NCBI GenBank assembly: GCA_002701395.1
Contig: NZVC01000057.1
Location: 124,001 to 188,000, forward strand
Length of the DNA: 64,000 nucleotides
Origin: Maritimibacter sp.
GTDB taxonomy: Bacteria; Pseudomonadota; Alphaproteobacteria; Rhodobacterales; Rhodobacteraceae
Direction: 5' to 3'
Shown piece by piece: positions 19,033 through 28,314 of this stretch (its first letter is position 1; every line of letters starts with the position of its first letter). The translations under genes were made by a program, and so were the position numbers. A model generated the notes under the pieces. The model worked only from the letters and a program-made list of their open reading frames with translations. It ran no database searches and was not told where the DNA came from.

Positions 19033-21548
19033 GCGATACTGACGGCAAGAAACCTCTTGGTCTGCGTAGTGGCCCTCGTTCCGGCAACGTGAAGCAGAGC
19101 TTCAGCCACGGACGGACCAAGAACGTGGTGGTGGAAACGAAACGCAAGCGCGTTGTCGTGCCGAAGCCCGGTGCCGCAGGCAAATCGTCGGGTGGCGGCA
19201 AGGACGGGGGCGATCCCTCGCGCCGTCCCGCCGGTATTTCGGATGCGGAACTTGAACGCCGCATGAAGGCGCTTGCCGCCGCGAAGGCCCGCGAGGCCGA
19301 CGAGGCGAAGCAGCGTGAAGAAGACGAGCGGCAGCGCGCTGAAGAGCGCGAGCGCCGCCGTGCCGAAATCGAGGCCAAAGAGCGCGAAGAGCGCGAGCGC
19401 GAGGAAGCCGCAAAGCGCAAGGCCGAAGAAGACGAACGCCGCCAGCGTGAAGCTGAGGAAGCCAAGGCGAAAGCCGCGGCTGACCGTGCGAAGCCTGCCA
19501 AGACCGAAAAGGCCGCCGCACCCGCCCCCGATCCCGCGGGCGAGGAAGCGCGTGCCGCGAAGGGCCCCAGCGGCCCCCGCAAACCCGACCGCGAGCGGAC
19601 CGAAAACCGCGATCGCCCGGCGAAGCGTGGCCGCGACGACGGCAACCGCCGGTCCGGCAAGCTGACCCTGAATCAGGCGCTGTCCGGTGGCGAAGGCGGC
19701 CGGCAGAAATCGCTCGCCGCGATGAAGCGCAAGCAAGAGCGTGCGCGTCAAAAGGCGATGGGCGGTGGCGACAGCCGCGAAAAGGTCGTGCGTGACGTGC
19801 AGGTTCCCGAGACCATCGTGGTGTCGGAACTGGCCAACCGTATGGCTGAACGCGTCGCCGACGTGGTGAAGGCCCTGATGCAGAACGGCATGATGGTCAC
19901 CCAGAACCAGTCGATCGACGCCGACACGGCGGAACTGATCGTCGAGGAATTTGGCCACAAGGTCGTCCGCGTGTCGGATGCCGACGTGGAACAGGTGATC
20001 GACACCGTCGAGGACAAGGCCGAAGATCTCAAGGCGCGCCCGCCGGTCATCACGATCATGGGCCACGTCGACCACGGCAAAACCTCGCTGCTGGACGCGA
20101 TCCGCGAAACCAACGTGACCGGTGGCGAAGCCGGCGGCATCACGCAGCACATCGGCGCCTATCAGGTGAAGACGAAGGCCGGCACTGTTCTGACCTTCCT
20201 CGACACGCCGGGCCACGCTGCCTTTACCTCGATGCGGGCCCGCGGTGCGGACGTCACGGACATCGTGGTGCTGGTCGTGGCGGCCGATGACGCGGTCATG
20301 CCGCAGACGATCGAGGCCATCAACCACGCGAAAGCGGCTGGTGTCCCGATGATCGTCGCGATCAACAAGACCGACCTGCCCGCCGCGAACCCGACCAAGG
20401 TTCGGACCGATCTGCTTCAGCACGAAGTGGTGGTCGAACAGATGTCGGGTGACGTGCAGGACGTCGAAGTGTCCGCGCACACCGGCAAGGGTCTGGACGA
20501 ACTGCTGGAAGCCATCGCGCTTCAGGCCGAGATCCTTGAGATCAACGCCAACCCCGACCGCGCCGCCCAAGGTGCCGTGATCGAGGCGCAGCTTGACGTG
20601 GGCCGTGGTCCCGTCGCCACCGTTCTGGTTCAGAACGGCACGCTGAAGCAGGGCGACATCTTCGTCGTCGGCGAACAGTGGGGCAAGGTGCGCGCGCTGA
20701 TCAACGACAAGGGCGAACGCGTCAAGGAAGCCGGTCCGTCGGTTCCGGTCGAGGTGCTTGGCCTTAACGGCACGCCCGAGGCGGGCGACGTTCTGAACGT
20801 CGTCGAGACCGAGGCGCAGGCCCGCGAGATCGCCGAATACCGCGAGGACGCCGCGAAGGAAAAACGCGCCGCTGCCGGTGCCGCGACCACGCTCGATCAG
20901 CTTCTGGCGAAAGCCAAGGAAGATCAGAACGTGTCCGAGCTTCCGATCCTGGTGAAGGCCGACGTGCAGGGCTCTGCCGAGGCCATCGTTCAGGCGATGG
21001 AGAAGATCGGCAACGACGAGGTCCGTGTCCGGGTTCTGCACTATGGTGTGGGCGCCATCACGGAAACCGACGTGGGTCTTGCCGAAGCATCCGGTTCGCC
21101 GGTTATCGGCTTCAACGTCCGTGCGAACGCACCGGCGCGGAACGCCGCGAACCAGAAGGGCGTCGAGATCCGGTACTACAGCGTGATCTACGACCTTGTG
21201 GACGACGTGAAGAAAGCGGCCTCTGGCCTGCTGGGCGCCGAGATCCGCGAGAACTTCATTGGCTACGCGCAGATCAAAGAGGTCTTCAAGGTCTCGAAGG
21301 TCGGCAACGTCGCTGGCTGTCTGGTCACCGAAGGTGTGGCGCGCCGCTCTGCCGGTGTCCGCCTGCTGCGCGACGACGTGGTGATCCACGAGGGCACGCT
21401 GAAAACGCTGAAGCGCTTCAAGGACGAAGTCGCCGAGGTTCAGTCGGGTCAGGAATGCGGCATGGCGTTCGAGAACTACGAAGACATTCGCCCGGGCGAT
21501 GTCATCGAGATCTTCGAGCGCGAGGAAGTCGAACGCTCGCTGTCGTAA
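19029..21548 (+). CDS. infB: translation initiation factor IF-2
   Basis: An 839-residue GTPase that positions fMet-tRNA on the 30S subunit. The long N-terminus is a highly charged Lys/Glu/Ala/Arg helix (residues about 75-175), followed by the conserved IF2_N segment. The G domain carries [12 protein letters not shown] near residue 344, DTPGH and NKTD, then domains II-IV to a normal C-terminus. It is the last gene of the rimP operon and is followed by a strong terminator. Confidence 0.98.
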   Translation: MSDTDGKKPLGLRSGPRSGNVKQSFSHGRTKNVVVETKRKRVVVPKPGAAGKSSGGGKDGGDPSRRPAGISDAELERRMKALAAAKAREADEAKQREEDERQRAEERERRRAEIEAKEREEREREEAAKRKAEEDERRQREAEEAKAKAAADRAKPAKTEKAAAPAPDPAGEEARAAKGPSGPRKPDRERTENRDRPAKRGRDDGNRRSGKLTLNQALSGGEGGRQKSLAAMKRKQERARQKAMGGGDSREKVVRDVQVPETIVVSELANRMAERVADVVKALMQNGMMVTQNQSIDADTAELIVEEFGHKVVRVSDADVEQVIDTVEDKAEDLKARPPVITIMGHVDHGKTSLLDAIRETNVTGGEAGGITQHIGAYQVKTKAGTVLTFLDTPGHAAFTSMRARGADVTDIVVLVVAADDAVMPQTIEAINHAKAAGVPMIVAINKTDLPAANPTKVRTDLLQHEVVVEQMSGDVQDVEVSAHTGKGLDELLEAIALQAEILEINANPDRAAQGAVIEAQLDVGRGPVATVLVQNGTLKQGDIFVVGEQWGKVRALINDKGERVKEAGPSVPVEVLGLNGTPEAGDVLNVVETEAQAREIAEYREDAAKEKRAAAGAATTLDQLLAKAKEDQNVSELPILVKADVQGSAEAIVQAMEKIGNDEVRVRVLHYGVGAITETDVGLAEASGSPVIGFNVRANAPARNAANQKGVEIRYYSVIYDLVDDVKKAASGLLGAEIRENFIGYAQIKEVFKVSKVGNVAGCLVTEGVARRSAGVRLLRDDVVIHEGTLKTLKRFKDEVAEVQSGQECGMAFENYEDIRPGDVIEIFEREEVERSLS

Positions 21549-21568
21549 GACAACCGCGTCTGGGATTA

Positions 21569-21602
21569 CAAAACGGGCCGAGGGAAACCTTGGCCCGTTT
21601 TG
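21569..21602 (+). terminator. infB operon terminator
   Basis: CAAAACGGGCC and GGCCCGTTTTG form an 11-bp perfect stem that extends inward to a GAAA tetraloop, with the T-rich arm at the 3' end. It lies 21 bases after the infB stop and is a convincing factor-independent terminator. Confidence 0.9.
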
Positions 21603-21628
21603 CGTTTGCGGAGTCGCCGGCAAAGAAA

Positions 21629-21651
21629 AAGGGGCGGATGAACCGCCCCTT
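21629..21651 (-). terminator. terminator of the 608-residue protein gene
   Basis: AAGGGGCGG and CCGCCCCTT form a 9-bp stem with a 5-base loop. On the minus strand a T-run (TTTTTCTTTG) follows directly. It sits 28 bases past the stop codon of the minus-strand gene and back to back with the infB terminator. Confidence 0.88.
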
Positions 21652-21678
21652 GTGACTGTATGACCGTGGTTGCCGGGA

Positions 21679-23505
21679 TCAGACCAGCTTAAGCTGCTTC
21701 TTCTTCGGCGCGTTGCCCTGTTCAGCCTTCCATTCGCGGAAAGCGTCCCAGTGGTCGATCAGCATGGTCAGCGTTTCGCCGCGCGACAGGCCGCCACGAC
21801 GGCCCTTGGCGATGTTGCGAAGCGACAGGATCGGATTGTCCTTGTCGAGGTTCGCGCCGTACTCGATCCCGTCAAGGAACTCTTCGCCCATCGCGGCATG
21901 TTCGCGCATTACCCGATAGATGAAATAGGTCATCACGCCGGATGATCCGATTTCGGTCATGCCGCGACGGCGCGAGCGGGCGAATCCTTTCGAGATATCC
22001 GGGTGCCGTTCCAGCGTCGCAAGGATCTCGGTCGCCGAGGGGCTGTTGCCGCTGCCGGTCAGGGGCAGGTTGTTGTCCTCTTTCCACTGCAGCTTGGCGG
22101 CGGCGGCCAGAACCCGGTCATCGACGCGGTTGCCGGCCCGGCGCACGGTGCGCTTGGCGTGGGTGTCGAAGGTGGCGAATGCCTCTTCCGGGATGCCGGT
22201 GGCAATCGGAACCTCGATCGGCGCGTCCGCCGCGATGATGGCGTGCAGACGGTGCTGGCCGTTCAACAGGCGCGGCGTGTCGTCGTTGGCGGCTGCCATC
22301 GGATCGCCGGTAAAGCAGATCGGCTGCGCGTTCAGCATCCAGTTGCCGTTGAGGATGTCACGCTTGATCACGTCGATATGGTTCTTCTGGACCTTCCGGT
22401 TGCCAGAGTTGAACTGCATCCACTCGCGCGCCAGTTCGGGCGTCACGGTCATCATGCGCACCCGCTCGCGGCCTTCGTCGGCTTGGGCGCCTTTCAGGAT
22501 CTCTTCATCGGTCTGGCCGCCGAACGCGTCGGTGGCCTGCGACGTGTCGAACCGGCCCTCGCGCAGGCCGGGGTACCCGTCGACCAGCGGCAGGCCAAGG
22601 TTGGCGGGCGCCTGTTCGCGCAGCGCGGCACGCGACACGGGCTGGCCATTCTCGTCCAGCGGAGTCGAGCCGTAATCTTCCTTCCACGCGTAGTGCTGCG
22701 TGATCTTGCGGCCGCTGACGTGATCGTTGAACGCAAGGATTGACAGCGCCAGCGCGTTGTCGACGGGAAGGGGCAGGCCGTTCTGTTCCAGCACGCTGAC
22801 CTGCATGCAGAACATGCCAGCGGGCGTATCCAGCCCGGACGTACGGTCAGGGCCGATCTCGCGCAGGAAGGTCAGCAATTCGGCGCGCAGCCCGGCGCGG
22901 ATGGCCATATAGGCCAGCACAGGGCGTGCGGTGGAATGCAGGCGGCTGCCGCGGGTGGTTTCGGCGATGTCGCAGGCGTCTTCCAGCTCGGGGTTGGCGG
23001 ACAGCACGCGGTCATAACGCGACCAGCTGATCGGCAGGTTCTCGCGGCCAAGGCTGCCGTTCTCGATCCGGATCAGCTTGGACATGGTACGGACAACCTT
23101 GCCCGCGTTGCGGACGCCGCGGCTTTCCAGCACGCCTTGGTACGACCGGCGGCGATGCTGGTCGATGGTGTGCAGCGTGTCGGCCCGGACGTTCCGGGCG
23201 ACGATGGTTTGGAACGGGACGCCGGCCTTGATGCAGGCATTCAGGCGCTGGATGCCGTCGATGACGCGACCGGCCTCGTCCAGGATGATCGGCTGGCCGT
23301 TCAGGATCCACGCGCCGTTGGTCATTGCCTGGGCGTAGGTCGAGATGGCCTTTTTGTCTTCGGCGGGGTTCACAGCCGATTCAAGCAGGAGCGAGGCGCG
23401 CTCGGGCGTGATCTCTTCGACGTCGAAGGTCAGGCGTGCGGCTTCTTTCGTCGTCGGGGCGGCGGCGCGGTGGTCGGCGCCGGCGGTGCCTTTTACCATT
23501 TTCAT
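21679..23505 (-). CDS. protein with two ParB-like nuclease-fold segments, function unknown
   Basis: A 608-residue protein, probably cytoplasmic, with an internal duplication. Residues about 50-120 carry AQAMTNGAWILNGQPIILDEAG, then VIDGIQRLNACIKAG and TIDQHRRRS. Residues about 365-445 carry KRDILNGNWMLNAQPICF, LLNGQHRLHAIIAA and TFDTHAKRTVRRAG. The pattern (N-G-x-W-x-L-N-x-Q-P ... D/N-G-Q/I-x-R-L-x-A) is that of ParB/DGQHR-like domains found in phage, plasmid and DNA-modification-associated proteins. The second copy keeps the NGQHRL core, while the first has DGIQRL. It stands alone with its own terminator between infB and the flagellar cluster. The substrate is unknown. Confidence 0.7.
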   Translation of the reverse strand: MKMVKGTAGADHRAAAPTTKEAARLTFDVEEITPERASLLLESAVNPAEDKKAISTYAQAMTNGAWILNGQPIILDEAGRVIDGIQRLNACIKAGVPFQTIVARNVRADTLHTIDQHRRRSYQGVLESRGVRNAGKVVRTMSKLIRIENGSLGRENLPISWSRYDRVLSANPELEDACDIAETTRGSRLHSTARPVLAYMAIRAGLRAELLTFLREIGPDRTSGLDTPAGMFCMQVSVLEQNGLPLPVDNALALSILAFNDHVSGRKITQHYAWKEDYGSTPLDENGQPVSRAALREQAPANLGLPLVDGYPGLREGRFDTSQATDAFGGQTDEEILKGAQADEGRERVRMMTVTPELAREWMQFNSGNRKVQKNHIDVIKRDILNGNWMLNAQPICFTGDPMAAANDDTPRLLNGQHRLHAIIAADAPIEVPIATGIPEEAFATFDTHAKRTVRRAGNRVDDRVLAAAAKLQWKEDNNLPLTGSGNSPSATEILATLERHPDISKGFARSRRRGMTEIGSSGVMTYFIYRVMREHAAMGEEFLDGIEYGANLDKDNPILSLRNIAKGRRGGLSRGETLTMLIDHWDAFREWKAEQGNAPKKKQLKLV

Positions 23506-24176
23506 GCCGTTGCCCTTTCGATCTTGCCAGCCGCGTGCGGCTGCGTGGAATGAAGCCCTTCGGGCGCGCCGGGCCGGACCGTAGCGGTCTGGTGCGACGG
23601 GCGCCGCTTTGGGATGTGGGTATTCCGGATCATCGCGTTCAGTACCATTGAAAACTCATACCAAGATATTCGCATATGATGCAGCAACGTGCCGCCTACA
23701 TTCAATGTGTACTTCGCAAATCGCATTGTCGCAAGCCCGATTTTTGCCTCAATTGAGATTTTCGCGAACTTCCGCCTATGTCACATGGGGCAGCTGTTGA
23801 ATAAAGAATGACTCCTAAACATGAGAATTTCCTGCACGAATTAATGAGTCGGCGGTTTTTCGCCAATCCGGATACAACCCGGGGTTTCAGGCCGGATCAT
23901 CCTGAACGGGAAACGACATGAATTCAGATCCGCCTGCAAATCATTCGATCAATTGGTCCGTGGGACCACATTCGAGACACAATCACCTGACGTATATGGA
24001 TTTTATCCACGAAACTGTGATCAATACGCCAAGTTGGGGATAAAATTCGAAGACCGCCTTCCGATACTCGTTTCCGGATTAAGCATGCCATGCGAGTGTC
24101 AAACGTGGAGACACACTTTAAAAGCGAATCCGGACAAAGCCACGCGAAGCAGATACCGGGTTCCTCAAAGACCGAG
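23506..24176. other. 670-base AT-rich intergenic region between two divergent genes of unknown function
   Basis: From about 23640 to 24170 the sequence is markedly richer in A and T than its surroundings and no convincing gene is visible. It holds a nested inverted repeat (ATCCGG at 23866 with CCGGAT at 23892, enclosing AACC/GGTT) and several TCGCAA/TTCGCGAA-like words near 23711-23766. It probably carries the promoters of both flanking genes. The base composition could mark acquired DNA. Confidence 0.55.
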
Positions 24177-24800
24177 ATGACAGTGAAACACACACAGACG
24201 GAAGAACTCCGCACCGCACGCATTTTTGCGATTAACTGGGGACAAGCACCTTCGATCGCAAAACTTCAGCCCGAGGATCTCGGTGCTGCTCGGCTTATGA
24301 AGGTGGGAATTCACATTCGGGAATTCTGCCAGCCCTTGTCCAACTTCCTGAACCGCGGGCTTCCGGTCGGGCAGGTCCCGCTTCCGGCGATCGACCTGAC
24401 TTTCCTTGCCCTTGATGCGCTGGCCGAAGCGGACGCGCGGCGCGACGGCCCCGGGTGGAAGCCCGTTTCTGGACGCGTCACCGTCGCCGAGGGCACCGGG
24501 GCGCTGTACCGCCGGGGCGTTTGGCTGGAAAGCGGCGATGGCCGGATCCTTGACCTGAACCGCGCCGATGCCGCGGATGGCGTTCGCGTCGCCAAGGCGC
24601 AACGCAGCCTGATCTCGGAGTACCGGTCGGAATCCACGCTGTCGGTCCGCAAGACCAGCGTACTTCTGGACATATGGCGGGGCACGGCGCCGGGCTATGC
24701 GAACTTCGCAAGCCAGGACGACATGCAGCGCGCTTATGCGAGAATGAAACGTAACGTCGCTGATATCATGGTGCTCGGGTCGGTACGGGCCGCCAGCTAA
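24177..24800 (+). CDS. uncharacterised protein
   Basis: A 207-residue protein with no family I recognise; an ATG at 24090 would make it 236 residues. Neither start has a strong ribosome binding site, so the start is uncertain. It is soluble, with no signal peptide or membrane segment. The middle (GLPVGQVPLPAIDLTFLALDALAEADARR) looks helical and the second half mixes strands and basic helices (RTS-type segment SESTLSVRKTSVLLDIW). GC content rises to genome-like values within the gene. It converges with the DUF882 gene, leaving eight bases, and is divergent from the ParB-like gene across the AT-rich gap. Confidence 0.6.
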   Translation: MTVKHTQTEELRTARIFAINWGQAPSIAKLQPEDLGAARLMKVGIHIREFCQPLSNFLNRGLPVGQVPLPAIDLTFLALDALAEADARRDGPGWKPVSGRVTVAEGTGALYRRGVWLESGDGRILDLNRADAADGVRVAKAQRSLISEYRSESTLSVRKTSVLLDIWRGTAPGYANFASQDDMQRAYARMKRNVADIMVLGSVRAAS

Positions 24801-24808
24801 CGCAGGCT

Positions 24809-25411
24809 TTACCCGAACCAAACCCTTTGATCGCCAGAGTCGATGTGCACGAACCGCCCGCGATAGTGTCCGGTACCGCCGATCTGTAGCCACTGCGCGT
24901 ACTCGGCCACATTCGCCACGTCGCCGCCTTTCACCACGAAGTCGATCGCGCGCGCCCGCGTGTGGAACGAATTGACCGCCGCACCGTACCCTTCGGCGCG
25001 CAGCAGATCGTTCGTTTTCCGGCTGCGATAGCCAGAGTTCACCTGAATCTCTCCGCTCAGCCCATCCCGCCGCGCCGCCGTGCGCATGGCGGCAAGCGCC
25101 CAGTATAGCCGCACGTCCATCTGCACGACCTGCTTCTGACGCCAGTCCCGCAGCAGATAGTTTATGGTTTGCAGGCCCTTCAGGTCATACCCGGCGGTGC
25201 CGAAGAACAGGACGCGTTGGCGTTCGTCGGTATTGGGATTGTAGAGATCCAGATAAGGCTCGATGAACGGCACCAGCTTGTCCAGCCGACTGTCGGTGCG
25301 CACGGGCGGCGGAATATCCAGCCCGGCGGCGAAGGCCGGGATGCCGGGCAAAAGCCCGCAAGCCGCGGTTGCGGCAACCTTTCCGATGAAGCTACGCCGT
25401 GTAACGTTCAT
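24809..25411 (-). CDS. Tat-exported DUF882 / M15-type murein peptidase-like protein
   Basis: A 200-residue exported protein. The N-terminus has a twin-arginine motif (VTRRSFIGK) and a hydrophobic stretch ending in AFA. The mature part has the DUF882/YcbK pattern: VNSGYRSRKTN, SFHTRARAIDF (His and Asp metal ligands) and GHYRGRFVHID (third ligand), as in the peptidoglycan endopeptidase MepK. It should be a periplasmic zinc enzyme cutting peptide cross-links. The start overlaps a TGCGAAAAA element, and the gene is 33 bases downstream of flgD on the same strand, so a flagellum-linked job is possible. An ATG three codons upstream (MRKMN) is an alternative. Confidence 0.88.
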   Translation of the reverse strand: MNVTRRSFIGKVAATAACGLLPGIPAFAAGLDIPPPVRTDSRLDKLVPFIEPYLDLYNPNTDERQRVLFFGTAGYDLKGLQTINYLLRDWRQKQVVQMDVRLYWALAAMRTAARRDGLSGEIQVNSGYRSRKTNDLLRAEGYGAAVNSFHTRARAIDFVVKGGDVANVAEYAQWLQIGGTGHYRGRFVHIDSGDQRVWFG

Positions 25412-25419
25412 TTTTCGCA
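25411..25419 (-). promoter_or_regulatory. TGCGAAAAA element at the start of the DUF882 gene
   Basis: Exact 9-base copy on the coding strand; its last A is the A of the chosen start codon. It is also in frame as Met-Arg-Lys-Met if the upstream ATG is used. Confidence 0.5.
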
Positions 25420-25444
25420 TCCTTAAGTGCGCGAAAGTCCTCGC

Positions 25445-26101
25445 TTACTCGATCCTCACGATATCGCCACTGCGGGCCATCGTACCGCCGGCAAGGTTCA
25501 GGAACTGCTGGCCGCCGACGTAAGAGACCGAGTCGACGGTGTCGCGGACAAAGGTGTTGTACCCGCCTGTGGCATCCTCGGCGGTCAGCGACACGCGATA
25601 GGTCCCGGCGGGGGCGGGCTGTCCATAGGCATCCAGCCCATCCCAGACCACCTCGTTGATGACCCCGGTCGTGGTCGGCAGCTGTTCGATTGTGCGGACC
25701 ACGTTGCCGCTGGCATCGGTGATCACCGCACCAACGGTGCTGGCCGTGCCTTCCAGTTCGTAGCCGAAGGCAAACGGCATCCCGACCGCGTGCAGGTTGA
25801 TCGTATCCGCCGGAACCGAAACCGTCCGGCCGATCAGCGAGGCCTCGGACATCGAGGCGGTCAGCGCAAGGCTCGACCGCAACTGTTCAAGCTGGGCGTT
25901 CATGTTCACCGACTGCTCGACCTGCGTCAGCGTTGCGATCTGCGACACGAACTGCGTGGCGTCCATCGGTTCCAACGGGTCCTGGTTCTGGATCTGGGCG
26001 ACCAGCAGGCCAAGGAAGGTTTCGTAATCCTGTCCAAGCTGGGACAGCGAGGTTTCCGACGTCGCGGTGACGTTCGCGGCAGTGACGGAGCTGATGCTCA
26101 T
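25445..26101 (-). CDS. flgD: flagellar hook assembly (capping) protein FlgD
   Basis: A 218-residue hook scaffold protein. The N-terminal export and assembly region has the hallmark QDYETFLGLLVAQIQNQDPLEPMD near residues 26-50 and FVSQIATLTQVEQSVNMNAQL. The C-terminal half has FlgD Ig-like and tudor-type strands (WDGLDAYGQPAPAGTY). It caps the growing hook and is replaced when FlgK arrives. It follows fliK with an 11-base gap, so the two are co-transcribed. Confidence 0.95.
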   Translation of the reverse strand: MSISSVTAANVTATSETSLSQLGQDYETFLGLLVAQIQNQDPLEPMDATQFVSQIATLTQVEQSVNMNAQLEQLRSSLALTASMSEASLIGRTVSVPADTINLHAVGMPFAFGYELEGTASTVGAVITDASGNVVRTIEQLPTTTGVINEVVWDGLDAYGQPAPAGTYRVSLTAEDATGGYNTFVRDTVDSVSYVGGQQFLNLAGGTMARSGDIVRIE

Positions 26102-26111
26102 TTGGGTGTCC

Positions 26112-27440
26112 TCATGTCAGGATGTCGAGCCCGCCGGACACCTGTTTCGGCGCGGCGGGGGTGTCGGGTTCGCCGAGGTCGTCGCCGGTGTCTTCGGCAA
26201 GGTGTTCGGTCGGGCCGTCCGCAGTATCGCCGGGTGCGTCCTGCCCGTTCTGGCCCGCACCGGGCTGGAACAGGTCCATCGACAGCGATCCCTGCGCGCC
26301 GGTGCCCTGAAACAGGTGGGACAGCGCGCCGCGTTCGTTCCGCATCGCGTCCAGAACCAGCGGGTTCTGCACCCGCATGTCCACGTCCAACCGACCGTCC
26401 TTCGTGCGCTCGACCGAGATCTCGACGATCCCCATGCCGTGCGGCTTCAGGCGGATCGTCGTGGTGCCCGGTTCGGTGGGCAGTTGCGCAACCTGGTCGA
26501 CGACCTTCTGCACGATCGGCGATTTCGGCTGCGGCGCGGGCTGCGATTGTTCGGCGGCGGGCTGCGGCAGCGCCTGCGCCACGGCGGCGCGAAGCTGCGC
26601 GGCGGACATGGGCTGCGTCTGATCGGCGGCCTGCGATGTCGTCTGAAGCTGCGCCGTGGGCGCGCTGGTGCGCGGGGCAGGGGTTTCGGCGGTTTCGCCG
26701 CCATCCCGGCCCGCGTTGGTGACGAGATCGGCAAAGGTCGTTTCCGCCCGTGCCGCCGAGGCTTTGCTTTGCGCGGGCTCGGCGGCGGTGGTGGTGATCT
26801 GAAGCACCTGCGTCGTATCCGGCGCGCGCGTGGTGGTCGCGGGCGCGGCGGGCTTATCGGCCGTGGCGCGCAGGGGCGCGGCGTCCGGCAGATCCGGCTC
26901 TGCCACGGGAAGCTCGGCGTCGCCCGTTTCCGGCGCGGCCTGTCCGACGGCAAGCGTCGGGGTTTCGGAATTCACCGGGGCGGGCGCGGCTGCGGTCTGC
27001 ATCGGGGCGGGGGTGTCGGTCGGTTGCGGCAGAACCTCTGGCGCCGGGTCGCGCGCCATGTCCTTTTCCGCGCTGGCGGTGTCCTCCTGCGCCTGCCCCG
27101 GTCGGGACCGGAATTCACCGGACAAATCTTCGTCGGCCCCGACCGGGCTGCTCGCCTCAAGTCCGTCTTCGCTCCGGACCTCGGTGGCTTCGCCGTCCTC
27201 TACCGATCCGTCTTCTGCAGAGGCCTGCGTGCCGTTCTCGTCTGTGTCGACCTGTGGTTCGTCGCTGGGCTGTTCCGTGCCGTCCGCCGCCTTGGCGGAT
27301 TTCGCCGTCGGTTTCTCGGCCGCCGGTTCCGCACCAAGCAGTTTGCCGAACCCGTCCGCGTCCGCGCTGTCGCCCGAACGGCCGCCAACGGCGCCCTTCG
27401 GCGGCGCACTGGGGGAAAGGGTCGAAAGGGAAATGTCCAT
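26112..27440 (-). CDS. fliK: flagellar hook-length control protein FliK
   Basis: A 442-residue secreted molecular ruler. Residues 1-300 are a long disordered Ala/Pro/Thr/Glu-rich stretch, as usual for FliK. The C-terminal domain contains the family core TTIRLKPHGMGIVEISVE, followed by RLDVDMRVQNP and a helix that contacts FlhB to switch export specificity. The start codon overlaps the stop of the sigma-like gene (TGATG), so translation is coupled. A TGCGAAAAA element lies 83 bases upstream within the end of that gene. Confidence 0.9.
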   Translation of the reverse strand: MDISLSTLSPSAPPKGAVGGRSGDSADADGFGKLLGAEPAAEKPTAKSAKAADGTEQPSDEPQVDTDENGTQASAEDGSVEDGEATEVRSEDGLEASSPVGADEDLSGEFRSRPGQAQEDTASAEKDMARDPAPEVLPQPTDTPAPMQTAAAPAPVNSETPTLAVGQAAPETGDAELPVAEPDLPDAAPLRATADKPAAPATTTRAPDTTQVLQITTTAAEPAQSKASAARAETTFADLVTNAGRDGGETAETPAPRTSAPTAQLQTTSQAADQTQPMSAAQLRAAVAQALPQPAAEQSQPAPQPKSPIVQKVVDQVAQLPTEPGTTTIRLKPHGMGIVEISVERTKDGRLDVDMRVQNPLVLDAMRNERGALSHLFQGTGAQGSLSMDLFQPGAGQNGQDAPGDTADGPTEHLAEDTGDDLGEPDTPAAPKQVSGGLDILT

Positions 27441-28141
27441 CAGGTCCCCGAATTCATGAAGTCGGCGGAGACACCGCGGCGAAGCAGGAAGGTCCGCATC
27501 CGCATCAGTGCACGCTTTTCAGTTTTTCGCATTCTGCCGACCGAGCTGTCAAGCGCGCCGTGGCCTGTTGCCGCATCCTGATTGGCAGACAGCCTGTCAC
27601 GGATCACCTGCGCTTCTGCCTCGGTCAGCGACGCCAGCGCCAGTTCAAGCAGGTCGTGCATCGCGCCGTCTGTCTCGCGCTGAACCAGCCCGGTTTCGGC
27701 GGCGGCAAGGGGCGAGACCAGTTCGTCCTGCACGTCCGCGATGTCCGCCGACCGCATAGAGGCGCGAACCAGCGCGGCTTCGTGTTCCACCAGACGGCCA
27801 CAGCGGGCGTCGCGGGCCTTGCGATCCGGGATACTGACAGACCGCGCAAGGAACGCAGCTTCGCGCGTCATGGCGGACCGGACATAGCGTGCGGCATAGG
27901 CAAAGAAGGGAATACCCGGTTGCGGGATGTAGTTGGGCACACAGCGGATCATCGCCTCGACCCCGGCGGACACCAGATCGTTCTGGTCCTGCACGTCGCG
28001 GGTGCGGCGCCGCGCCATCGCCCGGATGACCGGAAGGTTGTCATCGACCACCTGCCGCAACCCGTCGTCGGCCAGCCCGGCCCAAGCCGGCGCATCCGCC
28101 CCGGTCGAGTTCTGGATCGTAGAGCTGTCAAGCATCTGCAT
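27440..28141 (-). CDS. sigma-70-like factor in the flagellar cluster
   Basis: A 233-residue protein with a degenerate sigma-70 layout. Residues 34-95 match region 2 (DDNLPVIRAMARRR, DLVSAGVEAMIRCVPNY, PFFAYAARYVRSAMTREA). Residues 165-215 match region 4 (LASLTEAEAQVIRDRL, then a helix ending in KRALMRMR). Region 1.1 is missing and the spacer has little region 3. It most likely directs flagellar transcription in place of FliA, which is otherwise missing here. Starts at 28141 or 28135 follow GGGG; a start at 28237 would add an unconserved stretch. It is divergent from motB and coupled to fliK. Confidence 0.75.
   Translation of the reverse strand: MQMLDSSTIQNSTGADAPAWAGLADDGLRQVVDDNLPVIRAMARRRTRDVQDQNDLVSAGVEAMIRCVPNYIPQPGIPFFAYAARYVRSAMTREAAFLARSVSIPDRKARDARCGRLVEHEAALVRASMRSADIADVQDELVSPLAAAETGLVQRETDGAMHDLLELALASLTEAEAQVIRDRLSANQDAATGHGALDSSVGRMRKTEKRALMRMRTFLLRRGVSADFMNSGT
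27523..27531 (-). promoter_or_regulatory. TGCGAAAAA element upstream of fliK
   Basis: Exact copy followed by CTGAA on the coding strand, 83 bases before the fliK start. It lies inside the 3' end of the sigma-like gene, where it encodes part of MRKTEKR. Confidence 0.5.
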
Positions 28142-28305
28142 CCCCGAAACAATCGGCGCCAACGGGCAGGATGGTCCAAGGTTCCGGGTGGCGCTTGCCC
28201 ATGTGCCCGAGTCTTTGGCTGAGCAGGCTTTTGGCATTTGCCACCAAGATCACCGTTATTTTCCTGATTCCGCGGCTCATGAGTTAATAATTGCCAAGTT
28301 TTGCT

Positions 28306-28314
28306 TTTTTCGCA
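28306..28314 (-). promoter_or_regulatory. TGCGAAAAA element between the sigma-like gene and motB
   Basis: Exact copy reading toward the sigma-like gene, about 165 bases before its start and 80 bases before the motB start on the other strand. An AT-rich stretch follows it on the minus strand. Confidence 0.6.

Noticed and set aside
23918-24043. A 41-codon open frame in the AT-rich gap (start MNSDPPANH)
   Set aside because: It has an ATG and a weak purine stretch upstream, but no recognisable sequence, no good ribosome binding site and no supporting context.
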